Positions 7,690 through 16,923 of a stretch of DNA of 64,000 bases are shown here, one piece after another. The notes beneath the pieces were generated by a model that was not told where the DNA came from, searched no databases, and saw nothing but the letters and a program-made list of their open reading frames with translations. This DNA comes from an uncultured Fibrobacter sp. (GTDB lineage: Bacteria; Fibrobacterota; Fibrobacteria; Fibrobacterales; Fibrobacteraceae). The DNA is taken from NCBI GenBank assembly GCA_946414075.1, contig CAMKNA010000003.1:43950-107949 (forward strand), given 5' to 3'. The stretch's first letter is position 1. Every line of letters starts with the position of its first letter. Both the position numbers and the translations under genes were made by a program.

Positions 7690-9258
7690 TTAGTGCAAAT
7701 TTTTAAGGTTTATTAGGGCAAAATCCCCGTTTTGGGGCTTCCCGATGAGCAGAAACACCTTCATGCCCAGCTTTTCCAACCAACTCTGGTCAAAAATCTC
7801 CCTGGATCCCGAAAAATTGGAAACAACCAGCAATTCCCGGCAACCCGTACGATTGCAGATAGATTCCATATCTCCCAGGGTGCCCAGAAGGTGCAAACGA
7901 TTCTGTTCGGTGACCATGGCAGGCGTCCCGCTAACACAACCTAGGATTTCCATACCAGGAATCACATTGTGGCTATCGAACCAGGGCTGAAGGGAGTCTT
8001 CGCCACCCCCTAACAAAATGGAGCGGTGGCGCTTTTTAGCAAAAATCCGGTAAAAATAGTTTATCCAAAATGCAACCCGGCGCCAGGCCAAAAAGGCAAA
8101 CGGGACAAGAATCGCCAACACGCACAATTCATAGCCATAGCGAGCAAGCCCATGAGACTCGCCAACCGCACCACAAAACACGGCACCCAAAGTCAGCACG
8201 ACATTCAAGGGTACGAGATACTTAACAACCCCTTTCCCCTTTAGGCTCGAACTAGAATATTCCCCTAGCAGGGTAAGAGACAGCAGGTTCGCCAAACCAA
8301 GAATGAGTGACAACATCCATGGGCTGCCATCCACACCCCTACAGACATGGAACAACTGCACCCCCATCACGACAACGGCGGCATCCAAGAAGATTTTCCA
8401 GAACTGGGGAACCAGGCGGGAGAAAACACCGACGCAAGCGGCAATGACAATTCCTATGAAAATGAGAAACCTGGGCACCATATAATAGGACTTGTGCTTT
8501 TTCACAAAAATCCACATCGCCCTATAAAAGTCGATGTAGGACTTTACACGGCGAGTCCGGCTACTCTGCCCCCTAAAATGGAGCACATTGGTCACCGGCG
8601 TATAGTAGTTCTTGAATCCCGCCACCTTGGCTTTAAAACACAGATCCAAGTCTTCGCCATACATAAAGAAATCTTCATCGAAACCATGGAGCTGCTCATA
8701 AAGATCCCGGCGGATACAGAAAAAAGAGCCGCTGATGGCATCCACTTCCGTCACTTCGTCGGGATTGGCGTAGGTCATGTTGTACGAAGAAAGGACTTTG
8801 CTCTTAGGGAACAAGTTCGTAAGGCCCAGGGTTTTCGATATAGCGGAAATTTCCGTCGGGAACGAGCGGCGGCAGGACCACTGCATGCTTCCGTCCTCGT
8901 TCAAGATCTTGCAACCTACGGAACCTGCATCAGGGTGTTCCTCCATGAACCGGAGGACTTCGAGAAAAGCATCCGATGAAACAACGGTGTCGGGATTGAT
9001 GAAAAACAGGTAGGGATTGGCCGCCCTTTTTTCGGCCAAGTTACAGCCCTTGCCAAAACCTAGATTTATGGGGGAATCAATCCACTCCACCTGCGGGAAA
9101 TTCGCTTTGATTTCGGGGGTAATCGGTTCCCTGGATCCGTTATCCAAAACAATCACCTGTACATCCAACCCCTGGGACGCATCCTGGACAGACTTCAGGC
9201 ACGCCGGCAAAAAATCACAGGAATTGTAGGCAATGATGATTACGGAACAGGAAGGCAT
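7690..9258 (-). CDS. GT2 glycosyltransferase fused to membrane segment and Rossmann-like domain
   Basis: 522 residues. Residues 1-250 are a family 2 glycosyltransferase of the rhamnosyltransferase/WbbL type: VIVLDNGS (35-42), FFINPDTVV (85-93) for the metal-nucleotide site, and a DEDFFMYGEDLDLCFK acceptor motif (194-209). Residues 262-395 contain about five hydrophobic helices. Residues 411-505 (SILLGGGED onward, then a conserved-looking ELLVVSNFSGS) resemble the CoA-binding-3 Rossmann domain that normally sits in front of WbaP/WcaJ-type phosphoglycosyltransferases, but no phosphoglycosyltransferase follows. It probably builds a surface polysaccharide or lipid-linked glycan at the inner membrane. 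It trails the DPM-synthase-like gene by 7 bp, implying one transcript. Confidence 0.8.
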   Translation of the reverse strand: MPSCSVIIIAYNSCDFLPACLKSVQDASQGLDVQVIVLDNGSREPITPEIKANFPQVEWIDSPINLGFGKGCNLAEKRAANPYLFFINPDTVVSSDAFLEVLRFMEEHPDAGSVGCKILNEDGSMQWSCRRSFPTEISAISKTLGLTNLFPKSKVLSSYNMTYANPDEVTEVDAISGSFFCIRRDLYEQLHGFDEDFFMYGEDLDLCFKAKVAGFKNYYTPVTNVLHFRGQSSRTRRVKSYIDFYRAMWIFVKKHKSYYMVPRFLIFIGIVIAACVGVFSRLVPQFWKIFLDAAVVVMGVQLFHVCRGVDGSPWMLSLILGLANLLSLTLLGEYSSSSLKGKGVVKYLVPLNVVLTLGAVFCGAVGESHGLARYGYELCVLAILVPFAFLAWRRVAFWINYFYRIFAKKRHRSILLGGGEDSLQPWFDSHNVIPGMEILGCVSGTPAMVTEQNRLHLLGTLGDMESICNRTGCRELLVVSNFSGSREIFDQSWLEKLGMKVFLLIGKPQNGDFALINLKNLH

Positions 9259-9265
9259 GGGAATA

Positions 9266-9979
9266 CTACGCTAATCCAAGCCTAAGTTTCAACACCAGGA
9301 AGAACGCCTCGGAAATAATGCCGCCGCTCATCTTGGATGTGCCGCGGGTACGGTCGGTAAACACGATGGGAATTTCCTTAACCCGGAGTCCCTTCTTCCA
9401 AATCTTGAAGGTGGTCTCAATCTGGAAACAGTAACCGTCGCTCTTCATCTTGTCGAGATTCAGGGCCTGCAACGCCTCACGGCGGAAGCACTTGAAGCCA
9501 CCGGTAGCATCGCTTACCGGAAGCCTTGTCACAAGACGGGTATAGACATTGGCACCGTAGCTCAGAATCAGGCGACGCAAATCCCAATTCACCACGCTAA
9601 TCCGGCGGTCCTGATATCGGCTACCCAGAACCAGGTCGGCATCTTCGGCCGTTTCCAAAAAGCGATTCAGGTCCGTAGGGGAATGACTGAAGTCCGCGTC
9701 CATCTCGAAAACACGCTCATAATCCCGTTCCAGGGCCCACTTGAACCCAGTCACATATGCAGAACCCAGGCCCATCTTGCCCTTGCGGCGGATCAGGTGG
9801 ATTCTCGGATTCTTTTCCGATTCCGCCTGCACCAAATCTCCCGTGCCATCGGGGGAACCATCATCCACCACCAGGATTTCCAGGCACTGATTCTGTTCCA
9901 GAATGGCCGGCATAATGAGAAGGATATTCTCCTTCTCATTATAGGTGGGAATGATTACCAGGCTCTTCGGATAAGACAT
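9266..9979 (-). CDS. Polyprenol monophosphomannose synthase-like GT2
   Basis: 237 residues, one GT2 catalytic domain and no membrane anchor, the size of the soluble Dpm1/Ppm1 catalytic unit. Motifs are SLVIIPTYNEKENI near the start, VVDDGSPDGTGDLV (about 36-49), EMDADFSHSP (about 92-101), SRYQDRR, and GGFKCFRREAL. It would transfer mannose (or a related sugar) from GDP to polyprenyl phosphate at the cytoplasmic face, giving the donor for a PMT-type transferase. The DUF2723 protein two genes upstream is a plausible user of that donor. Sugar identity is inference. Confidence 0.88.
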   Translation of the reverse strand: MSYPKSLVIIPTYNEKENILLIMPAILEQNQCLEILVVDDGSPDGTGDLVQAESEKNPRIHLIRRKGKMGLGSAYVTGFKWALERDYERVFEMDADFSHSPTDLNRFLETAEDADLVLGSRYQDRRISVVNWDLRRLILSYGANVYTRLVTRLPVSDATGGFKCFRREALQALNLDKMKSDGYCFQIETTFKIWKKGLRVKEIPIVFTDRTRGTSKMSGGIISEAFFLVLKLRLGLA

Positions 9980-10013
9980 ATAATTCCTCTACATTCACTA
10001 ACAATCTACAAAA

Positions 10014-10937
10014 TCATTCTTCGCCAAGAGTATCGGCAATGGGAAAATTCTGCTTACGGTGGCCGTTCACCATCTCACCCAGAAGCCCCAGGGAGAAGAA
10101 CTGGACGCTCATCACCAGGGCAAAAAGGCCCGCCAGAAGCAAGGGGCGGACATGGAGAGCCCCCGTCTGGAGCCACTCGTAGCCAAAGTAGCCACAAACA
10201 CCAAGTCCCACCAGCATGAACAGGAGCCCCACCAGGCCAAAGAAATGGAGCGGCTTGGTAGAGAAGCTTTTCATGAACATAAGGGACACCAGGTCCAAAA
10301 AACCAGAAACCAGGCGGGAAATGCCGTACTTGGAAACACCATGGACACGGGCCCTATGGGCAACAGGCATTTCAGTAATGCGAAAGCCCTGCCACTTGGC
10401 CATGACGGGGATAAAACGGTGGTAGTCGCCATACAGTTCGATATAGCGCACCACGGAGCGACGGTAAGCCTTGATGCCACAGTTGAAATCGTGCAGGCGC
10501 TTGCCGCAGACCAAAGAGACGGTCAAGTTGAAAAGCTTGGAAGGCCATGTCTTGTGCCAGGGGTCCAAGCGGCGGATTTTCCAGCCGGAAACCAGGTCGT
10601 AACCCTCATCCAAGATCTTGAGCATCTTAGGAATTTCCTGGGGATCGTCCTGCAGGTCACCATCCAGGGTAGCCACAAAATTGCCCTTGGCCTTGGAAAA
10701 GCCTAGCGCCAAGGCATCGGCCTTGCCGCAGTTGAACTGGAAGCGGAAACCCCGGATAAAGGGATATTCCTTGGAAAGGCCTTCCACCACATCCCAGGTA
10801 TTGTCCCTGCTACCGTCATCGATAATGATGACTTCGTAGCTAAAACCCGTAGGCTCTATGGCCGCTACGATTTCCTTGAGCAGTTCCGGAAGGTTCTCGC
10901 TTTCTTCCTTGACCGGGATGACCATCGATAAATCCAT
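10014..10937 (-). CDS. GtrB/ArnC-like membrane GT2 (polyprenyl-phosphate glycosyltransferase)
   Basis: 307 residues from the ATG at 10937 with GAGGTGA just upstream; an in-frame GTG two codons earlier lacks spacing. The catalytic half carries IIIDDGSRDNTWDVV, FNCGKADALALGF, LDGDLQDDP and the VHGVSKYG loop of GtrB/ArnC/DpmA-type enzymes; two transmembrane helices follow (about 233-255 and 265-288). Such enzymes load a sugar onto undecaprenyl phosphate for lipid A, O-antigen or protein glycosylation. It lies 12 bp from the DUF2723 gene and 34 bp from the DPM-synthase-like gene, giving two lipid-linked sugar synthases in one operon. Confidence 0.88.
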   Translation of the reverse strand: MDLSMVIPVKEESENLPELLKEIVAAIEPTGFSYEVIIIDDGSRDNTWDVVEGLSKEYPFIRGFRFQFNCGKADALALGFSKAKGNFVATLDGDLQDDPQEIPKMLKILDEGYDLVSGWKIRRLDPWHKTWPSKLFNLTVSLVCGKRLHDFNCGIKAYRRSVVRYIELYGDYHRFIPVMAKWQGFRITEMPVAHRARVHGVSKYGISRLVSGFLDLVSLMFMKSFSTKPLHFFGLVGLLFMLVGLGVCGYFGYEWLQTGALHVRPLLLAGLFALVMSVQFFSLGLLGEMVNGHRKQNFPIADTLGEE

Positions 10938-10949
10938 CTTCACCTCGAA

Positions 10950-13900
10950 TTACTCCGCCAGCGCTACCGTGGGGGTAGAATCGGTTGTTTCAACGGTAGA
11001 GTCTGTCGCTTCTACTGCAGAATCCTGCTCGGGCAGGGGTTCTTCCACCTGCAACGGCTCATCCGGCATATGCTCAATCTGCTGCATGCTCATGGCGAGC
11101 CTTGCCTTGCCACCTTCTTCGTAATCGGGCACAGCAACCAGGCCTCTGCTCAAGACATTCAGGGCTTCACGCTTCATGCCAGCGGCCTCAAACACAAATG
11201 CCGACGCCCAGTAGCAGCGCCACTCCTTGGGGAACTGGCGCATGCCCAATTCCAGGTACTTGGTCGCCTGCAACGCAAGGCTGTCCACGGCAGCCTTCTT
11301 GTCAGCCGTGAAGGGATGATCCTGCCGAAGTGCCGAAATCTTGTCGCGGATATCGAAAGAAATCTGCAAGTACAGGGAGACATAGCTGGAGAGAAGACGC
11401 TCCGTCTCGGAGTTGATAAATGCCGTTCCATCGCCCAGGCCGCGGAACTTATAGACTGTGTCGATAAGGGCTTCCGTATAAGCGGCATCAAAGGCATTGC
11501 GCTTGGGTTCCAAGTCACCCTTCACAAAATTGTAGACCATGCCTTCCTGGACCATGTACTTTTCCAGGCCCATGAAGTTGGAAGTTCCCACCGTAGTGGA
11601 AATTTCGATGGGTTTGTCCATGTTCTGCAGGGCAAGGTCTATCACCAGCTTGTGCTGGGTCAGCATCATACCGCTGCGGGTACGGTTCGCCCAATCCACA
11701 AAGGCATCCCAAACCTGGTAGTGCACCTTGAACTGCAAAAGTTTCGCAGAATCCGCAGGAGACAGTTCCTGACCTTCCATCTGGTCGATACGGGCCTTGA
11801 GCTGGGGCATCAGTCGGTTCGCGTTCTTGACCCAGGTAGAAACCTGATGGTTCGGGTTAGAAGCGGAACTGTTGTCCAGCACCATGTCGCGGTCGATGGC
11901 CGCCTTGTCGTAGCTGAGCTTCAGCACGGGTTCGTTGTCCAGCATCTGCTTGATGTACCAGTCCGTATTGCCCAGCGAAAGGTTCACCACGCGAACATCC
12001 TTGCGGACGCCCGCCACTTCCTGTGCAAACCACAGGGGGAAGGTATCGTTGTCTCCGTTGGTAAAGAGGATGGCATTGGGCCTACAGCTGTTCAGCAGGT
12101 TGTAGGCGTAGTCCCAGGGAACCCAAAGACCAGAACGGTCGTGTTCCCTGTAGTTGGAAATGCAGGGAACCAGGAAGGAAACCAGAACCAGCACGGCAGC
12201 AACAGGGCTTGCAAAGGTAGCATAGGCGCCTGTTGCGCAGGTCAGTACCAGGATTCCCGCGCCAATACCGAGAATCATGCTCATGAAGATAAATGCCGGC
12301 GTGTAGAAGTAGTCACGCTCGCGGACTTCCATGTGGACGGCATCCGGGAAGGGCGCACGGCTCCCCACCTGGGCAAAGCCATTCTCGATTTTCTGCCAAC
12401 TCTGCCATGCGGGAGAATTCTGCAGGGCCGTCAGTTGCTTTTCCAAGTCCGCGATTTTCTGGGCCGGGGCATTTTTCTGACGAAGCGCTTCCATGCGAAT
12501 CTTGGTACGCTCGATATCCTGACGCAAGTCTATCAGTTCGTTAGGATCGGGAACCATGGGTATGGCGGCACCGCGGGCATTCAAGTCCTGTACATTCCGG
12601 GTCATGACGCTCACCCAGTAGTCCCGCTCCCGCTGTTCCATGCGGGTGCCGTCGGCAAAGTTGATATAGAACAAGAGCCCAAGACTGCACAAGGCGTAAA
12701 GCACCGACACATACAGGCCCAGACGACGGTTGCGTTTCCAAATGAACACGCAGACCATCACAATAAGGCCGTTCATCAGCACAAAGATCAGGAACTGCGG
12801 AAGCACAGCATCGCCCATAAAGCTCATCTGGGTGGGGAACTTGATGCCGAACCGTTCAAGGGGCTCGTTCTCGGAAGCGTCAAAGGTATAGACCCCGTTG
12901 GCATAGTTCACGCCGCCCACCTTGTAGGGCAGGTACTGGGCCATCTGGTAGCCACCGTAGCTCATGCTGGGAAAAGAGAACAGCTGGTGGGCCACGCGGG
13001 AACGGCGGTAGAAGGCACGACTAATCATGCTTTCAGAGCCGTACTGCTTACGTTCCACGAAGTTGTTGAAGGCTTCCCAGTTTTCGCTCTTGAACAGGTT
13101 GCCCAGTTGCAAGTTACCCTGCTCGTCGCGAATGTTAATTTCAGGATCGTTCTCGTCGATGATGGGGTTCAATTCCGAGCGAATAGGAACATACAGGTGG
13201 GTGCTGTAGCCAATAAGCGCAAAGAAGGCAAAGGCGAGAGAAAGGCGGACCGCCTTGTTCACATTGGGGGCAAAAGGCTTTGCCACGGAAAGGACAGCAA
13301 GGACAATCAGGCACACCAGAGAAATTTCGATGAAGGCCGACACCATGTATATCACGGAGCAGAGAAGCGTGCCCGTAATCCAGATGGGGATCCGTTCCAC
13401 AATCTTCTTGGGTTCAGCGGCAAGCAAAAGGGCAAATACCGCCGGCACCGTAAGCATGGTGTAGAGGTGGGCTCCAATACCAAGGAACGCAATGTAGCAG
13501 ATGAAAATCAGAATCTTGTCACTGCCTTCTTCGTCCTTCTTGTTGTACCAAACCAGGCCAAGGTAGGACACCAGCATCAGGATGAACATGGCCACACCAT
13601 AGACTTCGGCTTCTACGGCATTGAACCAGAAGGTGTCGGAGAAAGTCAGCAGGAAACCGGCCACCAGGGCAGCGGTGGCGAGCACCATCGTACGAACCTT
13701 GCCAGAAATCTTTTCGGCCAAGGCGTCCGTCTTAAGGACGGTGGCCAAAAGGTCCCAGGCAAAAAGGGCCGTCACATAGACCGTCGCCGCGGAGCTCACC
13801 ACGGAGATGTAGTTCACCCTTTTCGCAATCTCTTCCACGAAGGGCAGCAGCACGATAACCGCACGGGCAAAGAACACGAAGAACGGGGTTCCAGGGGGGT

Positions 13901-14030
13901 GAGGAATACCCAAGGTGTTCGCACAGGCGACAAATTCACCGCAGTCCCAGAAGGAGACCGTTGGAGCCATAGTCATGGCATAGACCACCAGGGCCACAAG
14001 GCAGGTAATTCCTGCAAAAATATGCTTCAT
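10950..14030 (-). CDS. DUF2723 (TMEM260-like) membrane glycosyltransferase
   Basis: About 1026 residues from the ATG at 14030; an in-frame GTG at 14048 is the alternative. The N-terminus VSFWDCGEFVACANTLGIPH is the hallmark of DUF2723/TMEM260, a GT-C-fold family that includes protein O-mannosyltransferases; the Asp/Glu pair in FWDCGE is the expected catalytic site in the first external loop. About 12 hydrophobic helices are spread over the first 650 residues, with a second loop HDRSGLWVPWDYAYN and DNDTFPLWF, then a long periplasmic C-terminal domain with helical TPR-like texture ending in an acidic Thr/Glu-rich tail. It likely moves a sugar from polyprenyl phosphate onto protein; acceptor unknown. 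Confidence 0.85.
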   Translation of the reverse strand: MKHIFAGITCLVALVVYAMTMAPTVSFWDCGEFVACANTLGIPHPPGTPFFVFFARAVIVLLPFVEEIAKRVNYISVVSSAATVYVTALFAWDLLATVLKTDALAEKISGKVRTMVLATAALVAGFLLTFSDTFWFNAVEAEVYGVAMFILMLVSYLGLVWYNKKDEEGSDKILIFICYIAFLGIGAHLYTMLTVPAVFALLLAAEPKKIVERIPIWITGTLLCSVIYMVSAFIEISLVCLIVLAVLSVAKPFAPNVNKAVRLSLAFAFFALIGYSTHLYVPIRSELNPIIDENDPEINIRDEQGNLQLGNLFKSENWEAFNNFVERKQYGSESMISRAFYRRSRVAHQLFSFPSMSYGGYQMAQYLPYKVGGVNYANGVYTFDASENEPLERFGIKFPTQMSFMGDAVLPQFLIFVLMNGLIVMVCVFIWKRNRRLGLYVSVLYALCSLGLLFYINFADGTRMEQRERDYWVSVMTRNVQDLNARGAAIPMVPDPNELIDLRQDIERTKIRMEALRQKNAPAQKIADLEKQLTALQNSPAWQSWQKIENGFAQVGSRAPFPDAVHMEVRERDYFYTPAFIFMSMILGIGAGILVLTCATGAYATFASPVAAVLVLVSFLVPCISNYREHDRSGLWVPWDYAYNLLNSCRPNAILFTNGDNDTFPLWFAQEVAGVRKDVRVVNLSLGNTDWYIKQMLDNEPVLKLSYDKAAIDRDMVLDNSSASNPNHQVSTWVKNANRLMPQLKARIDQMEGQELSPADSAKLLQFKVHYQVWDAFVDWANRTRSGMMLTQHKLVIDLALQNMDKPIEISTTVGTSNFMGLEKYMVQEGMVYNFVKGDLEPKRNAFDAAYTEALIDTVYKFRGLGDGTAFINSETERLLSSYVSLYLQISFDIRDKISALRQDHPFTADKKAAVDSLALQATKYLELGMRQFPKEWRCYWASAFVFEAAGMKREALNVLSRGLVAVPDYEEGGKARLAMSMQQIEHMPDEPLQVEEPLPEQDSAVEATDSTVETTDSTPTVALAE

Positions 14031-14050
14031 CCACTTCTCTTTAATCACGA

Positions 14051-14491
14051 CTACTTATCCTTTTTGTTTTGAATACCTACGCTAATGCCGCGCTTGTTCA
14101 TGAACCCCGAAAGAAGCCCGTTCACAAAGGCTCCCGACGAATCGGTACTGTACTTGGCGCCAATCTGCACCGCCTCGGACAGGGCCACCTTCACGGGGAT
14201 ATCCGGAACGAACAGCAATTCCACCATGGCGATGCGGACCACGATGCGGTCAATCTTTGCAATGCGGTCAATTTCCCAATGGACGGAACACGCTTTGATG
14301 TCCTCGTCCAATTCTTCGCGATGGGCCTGCACCAGGTCCACCAGCTTCATCCCGTACTTCTTCTGGTCATCTTGCAGGGGCTGGGATTCCAGGACACCCG
14401 GAAGGGCCTCCCCCGCTGTGGCACCCGTAATCTCCATGGCATACAGGAGCTGCATGGCAAAAACACGGGCGGGTCGGTAACTTTTATTCAT
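14051..14491 (-). CDS. nusB: Transcription antitermination factor NusB
   Basis: 146 residues from the ATG at 14491; a TTG two codons earlier is possible. Sequence features are SYRPARVFAMQLLYAMEI at the start, then IDRIAKIDRIVVRIAMVELLF and VPVKVALSEAVQIGAKYST-type helices ending in FVNGLLSGFMNK, all typical of NusB. It binds boxA RNA with NusE (S10) to suppress premature termination in rRNA transcription. Placement right after ribH is the common bacterial ribH-nusB arrangement. Confidence 0.93.
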   Translation of the reverse strand: MNKSYRPARVFAMQLLYAMEITGATAGEALPGVLESQPLQDDQKKYGMKLVDLVQAHREELDEDIKACSVHWEIDRIAKIDRIVVRIAMVELLFVPDIPVKVALSEAVQIGAKYSTDSSGAFVNGLLSGFMNKRGISVGIQNKKDK

Positions 14492-14510
14492 AAGCAAGTC
14501 TCAAGATTCA

Positions 14511-14580
14511 AGTGTGGGGTGTGGAGTGTGAGATGTGAGATTATTCATTACACACTACACATTCCACATTACACATTATT
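14511..14580. repeat. TGTG-rich imperfect palindrome, copy A
   Basis: The ribH-nusB gap holds a left arm rich in GTGTG/GATGTGAG, a centre ATTATTCATT and a right arm rich in CACATT/ACACTACAC, forming an imperfect inverted repeat of about 70 bp. It shares AGTGTGAGATG with the copy near 58361 and ATTATTCA plus CACACTACA with the copy near 18181, so it appears to be one member of a dispersed intergenic family rather than a gene-specific signal. Confidence 0.65.
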
Positions 14581-14593
14581 TATCGTTCCTACC

Positions 14594-15058
14594 TTATATC
14601 ACTTTGTACAGATTTGCCATTTCCACGGCGGTGGCGGCCCAGTTAGAGCCAAGGTTTCCAGCCTTGAGGCCTGCGCGGTTCATGGCCTGGTCCACGGTAT
14701 CGGTAGTAAGGATCCCGAGAATCACCGGGAGCTTGCCCTCGGCGGCAATGCTTGCCACACCGCCGGTAGAAGCGTTCACCACCACATCGTAGTGGCTGGT
14801 CTCGCCGCGAATCACCGCACCGATGGCCATGACGGCATTGTACTTACCGCTATCGGCGAGCCTGCGGCACACGCCTGGAAGCTCGAAGGCGCCCGGCACA
14901 TGCACCACGGTGATGTCCTTGTCGGCAACGCCCAGCAGTTCCAGTTCACGCACGGCCCCTTCCAGGAGCTTGTCCGTGACCACCTCGTTAAAGCGGGCGA
15001 CGGCAATCGCCACCTTCAGGCCCGCTCCGTTCAGGGAATTCTTGATTTCTTTAACCAT
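14594..15058 (-). CDS. ribH: 6,7-dimethyl-8-ribityllumazine synthase
   Basis: 154 residues from the ATG at 15058, which has GAGGG upstream; an open extension 5' runs into ribBA and is not needed. It condenses 5-amino-6-ribitylaminouracil with dihydroxybutanone phosphate to lumazine, usually as an icosahedral or pentameric shell. Motifs are VARFNEVVTDKLLEGA, VPGAFELP, AIGAVIRGET-H-YDVV, and PVILGILTTD. Gap of 16 bp from ribBA; last biosynthetic gene of the riboflavin operon. Confidence 0.96.
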   Translation of the reverse strand: MVKEIKNSLNGAGLKVAIAVARFNEVVTDKLLEGAVRELELLGVADKDITVVHVPGAFELPGVCRRLADSGKYNAVMAIGAVIRGETSHYDVVVNASTGGVASIAAEGKLPVILGILTTDTVDQAMNRAGLKAGNLGSNWAATAVEMANLYKVI

Positions 15059-15074
15059 TGACTTACCCTCTTTT

Positions 15075-16310
15075 TTAAATCTTTTCGTTAGACGCCAATG
15101 CGTCGCTGTCCACATGTAACTGGTGACCCATCTTCTTCTGCTTGGTGAGCAGGTAGAACCTGTTCTTGTCGTTGGGCTTGATCTCTATGGGTACCCGCTC
15201 CACAATCTTGAGTCCGTAGGCCGAAATGCCAGAGATCTTGCTGGGGTTGTTGGTCAGCAGGCGCATCTCCCGCACACCCAGGTCCGCAAGGATCTGGGCC
15301 CCCGTGCCGTACTGGCGCAAATCGGACTTGAACCCCAGGTGAAGGTTCGCTTCCACCGTGTCCATGCCCTTTTCTTGCAGTTCGTAGGCCCGGAGCTTGT
15401 TGCAAAGACCAATGCCCCGGCCCTCTTGACCACGCAAGTACAGAAGCACGCCACCGTGTTCGCCAATGAACTTCATGGCAGAAGCCAGCTGCTCGCCACA
15501 ATCGCAGCGGAGACTCCCGAAAATATCGCCCGTAAGGCATTCGCTATGGACGCGCACATAAACAGGCTTGCTGAAGTCAGGATTCCCGGCCACCCAGGCC
15601 ACATGCTCCACGCCGTCGGTCTTGCTCCTGTAGGCGTAGGCGGTAAAGTCACCGTACTTGGTTGACACATGGGGGGCCGCCACACGCTGTACCAGCTTCT
15701 CGTTACGCAGGCGGTAGTCGATCAGGTCCCGGATGGAGATAATCTTCAAGTCAAACTTCTTGGCCACTTTCTCCAGCTGGGGCATGCGGGCCATAGTGCC
15801 GTCTTCATTCATAATCTCGATGAGGGCGGCAGCAGGGCGAAGTCCCGCCAACTTTGCCAAGTCCACGGCGGCTTCGGTATGGCCAGCCCTGCGGAGTACG
15901 CCCTCTTCCTGGGCGTACAGGGGCGAGATGTGTCCCGGGCGTCCAAAGTCGCTGGGCTTGGAATTCGGGTCAGCCAGAGCCTGGATGGTGGCGGCACGGT
16001 CATGGGCAGAAACACCCGTGGTGCAGCCTTCAATCTTATCTACCATGATGGTAAAAGGCGTGCCCAACATGGAGGTATTCTCCGCCGTCTGGCGGGTCAG
16101 ATTCAGTTCGTGGCAGCGGGAGATTGGCAACGGCGCGCACAGCACTCCCCTACCCTCGTGAAGCATAAAATTCACCTTTTCGGGCGTAATCTTCTCGGCG
16201 GCGATAACAAAATCGCCCTCATTCTCGCGGTCTTCGTCGTCCACCACGATAAGGAACTTGCCGTTCCTAAAATCCTCTATGGCCTCTTCAATGGTGTTAA
16301 GCAAGGTCAC
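15075..16310 (-). CDS. ribBA: Bifunctional DHBP synthase / GTP cyclohydrolase II
   Basis: 411 residues. Residues 1-205 are the RibB half making dihydroxybutanone phosphate ([11 protein letters not shown] at 24-34, HDRAATI around 103-109, [11 protein letters not shown] at 141-151). Residues 206-411 are the RibA half opening GTP, with zinc cysteines 258, 269 and 271 ([19 protein letters not shown]) and GQEGRGIGL (294-302). Both halves keep their catalytic residues. The GTG start has AAGGA upstream and overlaps the ribE end by 14 bp, so translation is coupled. Confidence 0.97.
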   Translation of the reverse strand: MTLLNTIEEAIEDFRNGKFLIVVDDEDRENEGDFVIAAEKITPEKVNFMLHEGRGVLCAPLPISRCHELNLTRQTAENTSMLGTPFTIMVDKIEGCTTGVSAHDRAATIQALADPNSKPSDFGRPGHISPLYAQEEGVLRRAGHTEAAVDLAKLAGLRPAAALIEIMNEDGTMARMPQLEKVAKKFDLKIISIRDLIDYRLRNEKLVQRVAAPHVSTKYGDFTAYAYRSKTDGVEHVAWVAGNPDFSKPVYVRVHSECLTGDIFGSLRCDCGEQLASAMKFIGEHGGVLLYLRGQEGRGIGLCNKLRAYELQEKGMDTVEANLHLGFKSDLRQYGTGAQILADLGVREMRLLTNNPSKISGISAYGLKIVERVPIEIKPNDKNRFYLLTKQKKMGHQLHVDSDALASNEKI

Positions 16311-16896
16311 GTTCCTTCAGATAATTCTCAATATACTTGCCCAGCATATCCACTTCTACATTCACCACGGTTCCTGCCACCCAGTTGCGGAGGTTTGTGC
16401 GGGCAAGGGTCTCCGGAATAATGCACACCCGAATGGAATCCTCGAACTTTTCGGCCACCGTAAGGCTGATGCCATTCAGGGAAATGGAGCCTCGGCGGAT
16501 AATGTAGCGCTTGAGGTCCGCAGGCATCTTCAGGTCCACCTCTACGCCGGTCTCCCGGGGCACCACCTGGATAACCTCGGTAATGCAGTCCACATGGCCC
16601 ATCACAAAATGCCCGCCCATAAAGCTATCCGCCCTGCAGGGCAGTTCCAGGTTCACCAGCTTGCCGGGGGCCGCCTGCTTGAAGGCGGTATTTTCCACCG
16701 TCTGGTGCATCAGGCAGAAGGTAGCCTCGTCTGCGGTGCAGGATTCCACCGAAAGGCACACGCCATCGTTTGCCACGCTGTCGCCCAGCTTGCAGTTCTT
16801 GAAAAAGCCAGGGGCCCGGAGCACCATGGAAAGGGCGTCTCCGCGGGGCACAAGGGAAACAATCTCACCCGTCGCTTGAATGATACCTGTAAACAT
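16297..16896 (-). CDS. ribE: Riboflavin synthase, alpha chain
   Basis: 199 residues, made of two similar beta-barrel halves. It dismutates two lumazines to riboflavin. The start [13 protein letters not shown] is diagnostic; [12 protein letters not shown] in the first half and [12 protein letters not shown] in the second are the duplicated substrate loops, and [12 protein letters not shown] marks the junction. It follows ribD after a 27-bp gap and overlaps ribBA. Confidence 0.96.
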   Translation of the reverse strand: MFTGIIQATGEIVSLVPRGDALSMVLRAPGFFKNCKLGDSVANDGVCLSVESCTADEATFCLMHQTVENTAFKQAAPGKLVNLELPCRADSFMGGHFVMGHVDCITEVIQVVPRETGVEVDLKMPADLKRYIIRRGSISLNGISLTVAEKFEDSIRVCIIPETLARTNLRNWVAGTVVNVEVDMLGKYIENYLKERDLA

Positions 16897-16923
16897 ACGG
16901 GGGCAAATATAGAAAATCCCAGT

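Noticed and set aside
11070..14072. A 1000-codon open frame on the plus strand antisense to the DUF2723 gene
   Set aside because: It is fully opposite a gene with a clear family signature and many membrane helices, has a His/Gln/Gly-rich composition without domains, and arises from the codon bias of the opposite strand.
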